This document shows positions 57,256 to 64,000 of a stretch of 64,000 nt of DNA, piece after piece (the first letter of the stretch is position 1; every line of letters begins with the position of its first letter). The notes beneath the pieces are model-generated. The model was not told where the DNA came from. It made no database searches and saw only the letters and a list, made by a program, of their open reading frames with translations. This stretch comes from an uncultured Clostridia bacterium (GTDB taxonomy: Bacteria; Bacillota; Clostridia; TANB77; UBA1234). The stretch is taken from contig CAKPEV010000004.1 in the NCBI GenBank assembly GCA_934149405.1, forward strand, positions 1-64,000, read 5' to 3'. The position numbers and the translations under genes were made by a program.

Positions 57256-57966
57256 TTAATTATTTACTATTGTGCCTATATTCTCTCCACTAACGGCACT
57301 TATTATATTTTCGCCATTTCCAAGTGCAAATATCATTGTTGGCATGTTATTATCTCTACAAAGTGAGGCTGCTGTAGAATCCATCACTTTAAGATTCTTT
57401 TGTAAAATTTCTGTATACGTTATTTCTGTAAATTTCTTTGCGTTTGGATTTTCTTTTGGATCCGAATCATATACACCATCAATTGTTTTTCCAAACAATA
57501 TAATCTCTGCATTTACTTCTGTTGCTCTAAGTGCCGCACAAGTATCTGTTGAGAAAAATGGATTTCCTGTACCACCAGCAAATATAACAACTCTGCCTTT
57601 TTCTAAATGTCTGACTGCTTTTCTTCTTATGTATGGCTCTGCAATTTGTTGCATTGATATTGAAGTTTGAAGTCTTGTATCCAAGCCTCTAACTTCCAAA
57701 GCATCTTGTAATGCCTGACCATTCATTATTGTTGCAAGCATTCCCATATAATCCGCTGTAGTTCTTTCCATCTGGTGAGCCTGTCTTCCTCTCCAAAAGT
57801 TTCCACCGCCGACAACAATTGCAACTTCAACTCCCATATCTACTACTTTTTTTATATTATCGCAAACTTTTCCAAGTGTATCTGCATCAATACCAAATCC
57901 ATTTTGACCGGCTAATGCTTCTCCACTTAATTTCAATAATATTCTTTTATACTTTGCTTTAGGCAT
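57256..57966 (-). CDS. pyrH: UMP kinase
   Basis: 236 residues from ATG 57966 after ATAGGAGGTTGTATT. Amino-acid-kinase fold: RILLKLSGEALAGQNGFGID, IVVGGGNFWRGR, GGTGNPFFSTDTCAALRA. UMP to UDP. Confidence 0.97.
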   Translation of the reverse strand: MPKAKYKRILLKLSGEALAGQNGFGIDADTLGKVCDNIKKVVDMGVEVAIVVGGGNFWRGRQAHQMERTTADYMGMLATIMNGQALQDALEVRGLDTRLQTSISMQQIAEPYIRRKAVRHLEKGRVVIFAGGTGNPFFSTDTCAALRATEVNAEIILFGKTIDGVYDSDPKENPNAKKFTEITYTEILQKNLKVMDSTAASLCRDNNMPTMIFALGNGENIISAVSGENIGTIVNN

Positions 57967-58087
57967 AATACAACCTCCTATATTTTTATTCATAATATTT
58001 ATATCATAAAGTCATAAATATTAAAAGTGAAAAAGAAAAATTCACACTTTAATCACTTTTATACTTATTTTTACTAATATACTCGGT

Positions 58088-58957
58088 CTATATTTGATCG
58101 TCTTCAACAACATTTTCTGGTGGTACTTCTAGTAGCTCTGGATGTTCAAACAAATTAGAAAAATACTTTAGAGCAACCGCTAAATAATACCCGTCTGCTA
58201 TTCTTTCATCAGCAACAAATCTTAATTTCATTACTTTTCTTTCTTGTATCTTTCCGTCTTTTCCTATAACTCTTTGTTTTCTCTTATTTCCCATAGCTAT
58301 AAAAAGTGACGTAGAACCAAAATTATATATATGATGGTAAATCGGTTCAGCTCCTATTGAACCCATATTAGTTATGAAAACGCTCGTATGGAATGGACTA
58401 GCATTGTGAACTGCCTTTGGCAAAATACCGTAAAAGTCTGTAAATCTCATAAACCATATTGCCAAAGAAAACAAACATCTTGGCAAAACATTTAATGTTT
58501 TCATCAACTTATCGGTACTGTTAACATCATCTTTTTGCTTAGTTTTTTCTATAGTTTCATCTATCTTTTTAGATATGTCACTAACTGTTGACTTAGGATC
58601 AAACTCAAACTTTACTGCTGTTTCAGGTGTATGCGTATTAAGTTCTCTCTTAATAACCATTGATATTAGTATATTATCTCTTGCAAAACATCTTCTTCCA
58701 GCAATAAATCTATTCATTCTTGGATATTGTGAAATTGTTCTAACAATAATCGCAATAATATAATCTAAAGTTCTTGCTTCCTCTCCATTTTTTCTTTTTT
58801 CTCGTATGAGCTCGTCTATCCTGCTCATATTTACTTCAGCATCGAAAAACACTTCAGCATCATTTCTTTCACGCATTATAAATGGAATAATCATATTGGT
58901 TGGGTCTGAATGTCGAACGCGTCTTCCATCATATCTGTCACCAAATCTTTTCTTCAT
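58088..58957 (-). CDS. 2-oxoacid dehydrogenase acyltransferase-domain protein without lipoyl domain
   Basis: 289 residues. CAT-like fold: an N-terminal MIIPFIMRERNDAEVFFDAE and late KLRFVADERIADGYYLAVAL, where E2 enzymes have HRxxDG; here the catalytic His is replaced by Glu (DERIADG). No lipoyl or E1/E3-binding domain. So it may be an atypical acyltransferase or a binding protein. Lies 13 bases after the CapD-like gene, suggesting surface-polysaccharide acylation (inference). Confidence 0.7.
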   Translation of the reverse strand: MKKRFGDRYDGRRVRHSDPTNMIIPFIMRERNDAEVFFDAEVNMSRIDELIREKRKNGEEARTLDYIIAIIVRTISQYPRMNRFIAGRRCFARDNILISMVIKRELNTHTPETAVKFEFDPKSTVSDISKKIDETIEKTKQKDDVNSTDKLMKTLNVLPRCLFSLAIWFMRFTDFYGILPKAVHNASPFHTSVFITNMGSIGAEPIYHHIYNFGSTSLFIAMGNKRKQRVIGKDGKIQERKVMKLRFVADERIADGYYLAVALKYFSNLFEHPELLEVPPENVVEDDQI

Positions 58958-58969
58958 AAGTTCCTCCTT

Positions 58970-60821
58970 TTAGTTTTTTTCTTCTAAGTCTATAAATGTT
59001 GGTACGACTTCTTTTATTACGCCTTTTATATCGTCTCTAGTGCAATTATCTTTTTCTATTGTATCATTCAATTTGTCCAATATTTTTTCCATCTCTGTTT
59101 CTGATGGACCTTTTATTTTTGAAATCATTATTTTTTCATGTAATGTCTTTACAAGCCCTTCTTCCGACATCAATAATTCCTCATACAATTTTTCGCCTTT
59201 TCTAAGACCAACTATTTCTATAGGAACGTTTTTGCCAGATAATTTTATAAGTGTTTTTGCCAAATCATATATTTTTACAGGTTCACCCATGTCTAAAACG
59301 AAAATCTCACCATTGTTTGCAAAAGTGACTGATTGTAATATTAGTCCGACAGCCTCTGGAATAAGCATAAAAAATCTGGTGATATCTTTATGTGTTACCG
59401 TAACTGGTCCACCTTCCTCAATTTGTTTTTTAAATAGAGGTATAACACTGCCATGGCTTCCGAAGTACGTTTCCAAATCTTACTGCTGTGAAAATTGTAT
59501 TACTTTTTTCATTTTTGGCTTGTATTATCATTTCACATATTCTTTTAGACGCCCCCATTATACTTGTTGGGTTTACTGCCTTATCAGTAGAAATAAATGT
59601 GAATTTTTCAACTCCATACTTATCACTACAATTTACAACATTCAAAGTTCCAAAAACATTATTCTTTATTGCTTCTTCTGGGCTATTTTCCATTAACGGA
59701 ACATGTTTATGTGCCGCCGCATGGAAAACTATTTGAGGTCTATATTTTGCAAATATTTCATCAATACGTTTTTTATCTCTTACACTTGCAATTATAGTTT
59801 CTATTGGTGCATTTCTATTTTTCTGTCTTAACTCCATTTCAACTTCATATAGTGTATTTTCGTAAATATCAAGCATTATTAACTTTTGAGGCTTGAAACC
59901 TAATATTTGTCTACATAGTTCACTTCCTATAGAACCTCCAGCACCTGTAACAAGAACTGTTTTACCAGACAAATATTTAGATATCTCTTTGTTATTTAAT
60001 ATGATTGGTTCTCTGCCAAGTAAATCTTCTACCTCAACATCTCTTAATGAATCATTTAAATTTCTACCTGTTATAACTTGTTCTAATGGTTCAACAATTT
60101 TTACTTTTGCATTTGTTGAATCACATATTTTCAAAATTTTATTTTTTTCTTGTGGTCTAATATTATTTATTGAAAACAATATTAAATCAATATTCTCCTC
60201 TTCGCATACGTCTGGAATTATATTTCTATCTCCAAGGATCTTCACGCCATGCATCGAAAAGTTCTTTTTATTTTGGTCATCATCAATAATACCAACTATT
60301 GTATATTCATTTGATGCACTTAATTGTATTGTTTTTATTACTTGCGACGTAGCTTGTCCTGCACCTATTATTAAAACTCTTTTTTTGTTTGCAGTATTTT
60401 CGGTTGCTACAGCATATGAGATTGTTCTAAATAAAACTCTATATGCTATGCTAATTATTCCAGCCAAAATACATGCTAAAGCGATTATATTCACATCTAA
60501 TGTTCTTGGAATTACAAGCGGTTTTATAAGTGATAATATTGCAGCAGAAAAAATTGCCATACCGCCAATCATAATATAATCATTTGATCCAGAATACTTT
60601 ATTATTTTCTTGTATATTCCGAAAATATATAACAAAGTCACGTATATCCCCGTAGTGGCTATAATTGTATTTCTTATTGGCGAATCAAATAAATCGAATT
60701 TCATTTTTTCAAAAAATAGTGCAAGATAATATCCTAAAAATATAGCTAATATGTCTAATACAGCCAATATAATTACTTTAATTGAACTTGGTATTTTTTG
60801 AATCTTTAATATAATATGCAT
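58970..60821 (-). CDS. CapD/FlaA1-type polysaccharide biosynthesis protein (nucleotide-sugar dehydratase), expressed through a +1 frameshift
   Basis: 616 residues with a +1 shift at CGG 59460-59462. Four N-terminal membrane spans (about 15-120), a first Rossmann fold (KRVLIIGAGQATSQVIKTIQ), then the SDR domain GKTVLVTGAGGSIGSELCRQ, FHAAAHKHVPLMENSPEEAI, FISTDKAVNPTSIMGASKR, and FGNVL, the shift, GSHGSVIPLFKKQI, then VTHKDITRFFMLIPEAVGLI. Makes a modified UDP-HexNAc for surface glycans. Length 1852 = 3n+1. Confidence 0.92.
59460..59462 (-). other. +1 frameshift site in CapD-like gene (CTT CGG A)
   Basis: Codon before: CTT. CGG-A read as GGA (Gly454) in the conserved RFGNVL-G-SHGSVIP motif. 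Zero frame stops ten codons on. Confidence 0.92.
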
Positions 60822-60839
60822 AATTACTTCTCCTAAAAT

Positions 60840-62645
60840 TTATTTTTTACTCTGTAATTCTTTCTTTTCATTCGGTAATGACATTGCAATAAAACCAAGG
60901 AATATATAAAAATATCCTGATGTGTAGAATCCAGAGTTTCCAACTAGTGAAGAAATTATATACGAAACGGTTACAAACATTCCTAAACACTCATATATAT
61001 TCCATTCTTTTAAGTGTTTTAATTTTCTTATCCATATTGCAGCAATTCCAACAACGTATAATAACATTCCTACAATACCTGTTGTTGCAGCAAGTTGAAG
61101 AATTAAGTTATGGCTTCTTCCTTCGCTTACACCGAATTGCTCATTATATTCATAAAGCAAATTCTCAAGTCCATATCCAAAGAAAGGTTTTTGTAATGCC
61201 ATTATTGCTGCATCTTTCCATAAAACACCTCTACCTGAACCTATGTCGTCTTTTGCACTTTCTTCTGATTTTGTACTATTTTCTCCGCTTTCTGATGACG
61301 TGGTTCCATTTTCTTCACTTGAAGAAACGTTGCTTTCTTTTCCTATAAGAGTGTTAAAATCCTTAACTAGTCCAGCAAAGTTTGCGTATACTATATTTTT
61401 GCCAGATGTATTGACAGTAACAGCTGACATTATAATAAATGCAACTAAAATCAATCCCGTCCACGAAAGTTCTTTCCTATAATCGGCCTTCTCACCTTTT
61501 GGTATAAGTGCATATACAATCATAAATATTATGCTTGCACCAATTCCCAAATATGCACCTAATGTATTATTTATTATTGCCATTTCTAGCATTACAACAT
61601 ACGAAGCAAAATATAATGCAGAAAGCCAACTCTTCTTTTCTTTTATTGCCATCACCGCAGCAACTACTACACATATAGATAAATAGTATCCATAATGATT
61701 TGAATTATGGAATATTCCACTATTTGTTTCACCTAAAATACGTTTAGTTACTATTAAAAAGTTCTTTCCTAATGGCATTCCGCCATTTCCAAACAATAGC
61801 TCACCTAAAGTTACAGCTGTTTTAGAAGGGTCTTTACCGTATGTTATTAAATATGTTCCGCCTATATCGTTATAAGATATTTTTTCTACTGACTCCAAAT
61901 CATTATTCTTCAAATAGTAGAATATTGAATATTCACTTTTGTTTGACGTTAAATAAAAGTGATTCCATAATGTTATTACAGCTAAAAAAGTAGCAGTTAT
62001 CAAAAAAGTATTTACTAATATTTTTTTATATTTTTCATTATTTTTTCCTAAAAGTATAGAACATATAAGCATAGAACCATACATCATAAATGAAAGATAC
62101 CCATCTTTTAGATTAAAACAACCAACAAAAGATCTGTATGAGTCGTATGCTAAAAGTGAACTAATAAATACCCATATCATAAATATCATTAGCAAAGTAA
62201 GAGGCCATTGCGTTTTCAAAAAAGTTTTTATCTTTTGCCATATTTTTCCGTTAGCGCTCTCCATAAATGAAACTAAGTAATATAAAACAAGTATTATGGT
62301 CGCAACTAATAAAACCATATTATAATAATAGATTATAGAAGTTGGATTCTCAACAGAAGTTTTAAAATAACCATTTGTCGTATAATATCTATCAGTTTTA
62401 TATAGTGGATTTAAAAATGCTCCACTTTTTTCCTCTTTATCTAGCAAAGTTTCCGAATTCAACATTGCACTTATACTATCTTCAGTTGTTGAAACGGTTC
62501 TATTGACCATAGTAGGAACTATATTCAAAATAAATACGTATACTAAAAACTGAATGCATAAAGCAAACAATATTAAGAACGCAAACTTACTAATAGCTTG
62601 TTCTGTTTTTTCTTTTTTAGACAATTTCTTTTGCGTGCTTGCCAC
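60840..62645 (-). CDS. O-antigen ligase/polymerase-like membrane protein
   Basis: 601 residues from GTG 62645 (AAGGAGGAGATTTTT upstream); an ATG at 62672 overlaps that site. About 11 spans; a serine/glutamate-rich loop at about 440-475; then the Wzy_C-type stretch KPFFGYGLENLLYEYNEQFG and SHNLILQLAATTGIVGMLLY, matching the ligase/polymerase periplasmic loop. Acts on lipid-linked glycans. Upstream of the CapD-like gene. Confidence 0.88.
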   Translation of the reverse strand: MASTQKKLSKKEKTEQAISKFAFLILFALCIQFLVYVFILNIVPTMVNRTVSTTEDSISAMLNSETLLDKEEKSGAFLNPLYKTDRYYTTNGYFKTSVENPTSIIYYYNMVLLVATIILVLYYLVSFMESANGKIWQKIKTFLKTQWPLTLLMIFMIWVFISSLLAYDSYRSFVGCFNLKDGYLSFMMYGSMLICSILLGKNNEKYKKILVNTFLITATFLAVITLWNHFYLTSNKSEYSIFYYLKNNDLESVEKISYNDIGGTYLITYGKDPSKTAVTLGELLFGNGGMPLGKNFLIVTKRILGETNSGIFHNSNHYGYYLSICVVVAAVMAIKEKKSWLSALYFASYVVMLEMAIINNTLGAYLGIGASIIFMIVYALIPKGEKADYRKELSWTGLILVAFIIMSAVTVNTSGKNIVYANFAGLVKDFNTLIGKESNVSSSEENGTTSSESGENSTKSEESAKDDIGSGRGVLWKDAAIMALQKPFFGYGLENLLYEYNEQFGVSEGRSHNLILQLAATTGIVGMLLYVVGIAAIWIRKLKHLKEWNIYECLGMFVTVSYIISSLVGNSGFYTSGYFYIFLGFIAMSLPNEKKELQSKK

Positions 62646-62711
62646 AAAAATCTCCTCCTTATAATTTTTCATTTAGTATAATTCTCAATTATTTTATCAT
62701 AACAGACAAAA

Positions 62712-62746
62712 AAATACCACAAATATATATTTATATTTGTGGTATT
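62712..62746 (-). terminator. Terminator after xerD
   Basis: ATACCACAAATATA and TATATTTGTGGTAT, with TTTTTTT following on the minus strand. Confidence 0.85.
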
Positions 62747-62760
62747 TTAATAATATTTCA

Positions 62761-63645
62761 TTACGCACGTGGATGAGATTTCATATATACGTCTTTTATT
62801 CTATTTTGGCCAATTTGCGCATATACTTGAGTAGATGATATATCAGAATGGCCTAACATTTCTTGAATTGCTCTAAGCTCAGCACCATTTTCTAACAAAT
62901 GTACAGCAAAAGAATGTCTTAATGTATGTGGTGTTATATCAACGTCTATGTTGGCTTGAGTTTTATATTGTTTAATAATCTTCCAAAAGCCTTGTCTTGT
63001 CAATCTTTGACCATTTATATTAACAAATAATGCCTTATCGTTTTCATCTTTTAAAAGAATATTTCTTGATTTTTCAATATATTCTTTTAATGCATTAACT
63101 GCTAATGAACCTATTGGAATAATTCTTTCCTTGCTCTTTCCAACACATTTAATATAATTTTCTTCCAAATTTATATCGTTTATATTTAAAGAAATAAGTT
63201 CTGTAACTCTTATACCTGTAGCATAAACTAATTCTAGCATTGCCTTATCTCTATATCCTTTTAAATCAACGCACTTTGGTTGTTCTAATAAAAGTTCAAC
63301 TTGCTCTGAAGTTAAAACCTTTGGTGGCTTTCTCTCTATTTTAGGAGACTCTATATCAAGTGTAGGATCCTCTGAAATAACTTTTGTTCTATGCAAATAT
63401 TGGTAAAAAGAACGTAAAGATGCAAGATTTCTTGAAACTGTAGAAACTGCTTTTCCTTTTTCTTTCAAATTTTCCAAATATTCCTTTATTTCTTGACTGT
63501 CTGTATTTATCATATCTAAATTATTTTCAGTTAAATAATTACAATATAGCTTTATATCTCTATTATATGACTGTAAAGTATTATCAGATAACTTTTTGTC
63601 ATTTTGTAAAAATCCTAAAAAATTCTCTACCAAATTATTTTCCAT
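62761..63645 (-). CDS. xerD: Site-specific tyrosine recombinase XerD
   Basis: 294 residues from ATG 63645 after AAGGAGTATGTGGG. Typical Xer length. SAM-like domain (NFLGFLQNDKKLSDNTLQSY), catalytic ATGIRVTELISLNINDIN, HTLRHSFAVHLLENGAELRA, LGHSDISSTQVYAQI. Resolves chromosome dimers. spoIIM-xerD order matches Clostridia. Confidence 0.95.
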   Translation of the reverse strand: MENNLVENFLGFLQNDKKLSDNTLQSYNRDIKLYCNYLTENNLDMINTDSQEIKEYLENLKEKGKAVSTVSRNLASLRSFYQYLHRTKVISEDPTLDIESPKIERKPPKVLTSEQVELLLEQPKCVDLKGYRDKAMLELVYATGIRVTELISLNINDINLEENYIKCVGKSKERIIPIGSLAVNALKEYIEKSRNILLKDENDKALFVNINGQRLTRQGFWKIIKQYKTQANIDVDITPHTLRHSFAVHLLENGAELRAIQEMLGHSDISSTQVYAQIGQNRIKDVYMKSHPRA

Positions 63646-63873
63646 CCCACATACTCCTTCTGTAATCAAATTGTACATAATTTTCTATAATTTAAAATAA
63701 TATTTTTAGGCTTATGTGCACCATTTATCTTTTGTAATTATGTAATTTCTTGACAAGGTTATTTTATACAATAAGTATAAATAATGCAAGCTTTTTTTAA
63801 TATTTTATGTAAAATTATTTTCATCTTAAAAATATTAAAAACTCTTTAAATTTTTCTCGAGCAATCAAAAATT

Positions 63874-64000
63874 TTAGATAATATTTTTTCCAATTTGCAT
63901 CATATACATTTCTAATACACTTGAGACAATTAGTGCTATTGACATCAATATGCAAACACCAGAATGTCTCACAAATTCAGACTTTATATCTTTGTTTTTT
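63874..64000 (-). CDS. spoIIM: Stage II sporulation protein M (C-terminal end only)
   Basis: 42 codons including stop; the rest lies outside. KSEFVRHSGVCILMSIALIV and SSVLEMYMMQIG fit the last helix of SpoIIM, and its place next to xerD supports this. SpoIIM organises the engulfment complex with SpoIIP and SpoIID. Confidence 0.72.
   Translation of the reverse strand, partial: KNKDIKSEFVRHSGVCILMSIALIVSSVLEMYMMQIGKNII

Noticed and set aside
6414..59462. The frame breaks as sequencing or assembly errors
   Set aside because: All 11 are a C before GGN in the glycine phase. Errors inserting C before GG would also hit TGG, AGG and NNG-GNN contexts, which are common and undisturbed. No frame break of another kind occurs in a gene that otherwise looks functional. 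Read-level data would still be the final check.
6414..59462. The broken genes as ordinary pseudogenes
   Set aside because: Both sides of each site keep conserved motifs, normal length and ribosome binding sites, and there are no extra stops. Decay would not hit the same trinucleotide each time.
6414..59462. CGG reassigned to another amino acid
   Set aside because: Reassignment keeps the zero frame, but here the frame must change, and zero-frame stops follow within 2-11 codons.
63740..63790. Plus-strand TTGACA with AT-rich -10 near 63750
   Set aside because: No gene follows on that strand before the convergent spoIIM end; probably chance in AT-rich sequence.

Overview
The window is about 30% GC and comes from an endospore-forming Clostridia-type Firmicute, probably an uncultured host-associated anaerobe. 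Evidence is AGA-dominated arginine, strong GGAGG ribosome binding sites, and a large set of sporulation genes: spoIIAA-spoIIAB-sigF, yabP, yabQ, spoIIP, spoVAC/AD/AE and the end of spoIIM. I cannot name a species from the sequence.

Layout. 1-2.5 kb: start of a large S-layer-homology (SLH) surface protein that runs off the window. 3-11.6 kb: a secreted HExxH protein, rho, an S1-domain protein, ftsB, yabQ, yabP, the spoIIA operon, asnS, tsf and rpsB. 11.7-31 kb is accessory: a type III toxin-antitoxin locus (toxIN-like) between inverted copies of a short dispersed repeat; a NUDIX/CPCC pair; a PfkB-SIS plus HAD-phosphoribosyltransferase operon with a WYL regulator; prs and tRNA-Glu(CUC); a glycosyltransferase; a broken rhuM; an acetyltransferase/TetR pair; a compact five-gene nucleotide operon; and an integrase. 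31-41 kb: tag, disA, radA, a GH15 enzyme, pgi, spoIIP, a DivIVA-like gene and an amidase. 41-45 kb: dodecin and spoVA genes, with upp and a foreign-looking GreA-like gene inserted. 45-50 kb: a long structured RNA that fits OLE RNA, its membrane partner oapA, then xseB-xseA-nusB-amaP-asp23. 50-64 kb: fmt, def, priA, rseP, cdsA, uppS, frr, pyrH, polysaccharide genes, xerD and spoIIM.

The main discovery is a recurrent +1 recoding signal. Nine otherwise intact genes (spoIIAA, yabP, yabQ, a HAD-phosphoribosyltransferase gene, radA, a GH15 gene, oapA, priA, a CapD-like gene) are each broken in frame exactly at an in-frame CGG codon. There are 11 such sites, three of them in radA. In every case, skipping the C so that CGG-N is read as GGN (glycine) restores the full-length protein, often at a conserved glycine such as the RadA Walker A GIGKST. 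I found no frame disruption of any other kind in a gene that otherwise looks functional. My hand scan of both strands found only two other in-frame CGG codons. Both lie in genes with foreign codon use (a nucleotidase-like gene at 18966-19478 and a GreA-like gene at 43751-44299). The simplest reading is that CGG is effectively unassigned in this lineage, perhaps through loss of tRNA-Arg(CCG), and acts as a tolerated or programmed +1 frameshift codon.
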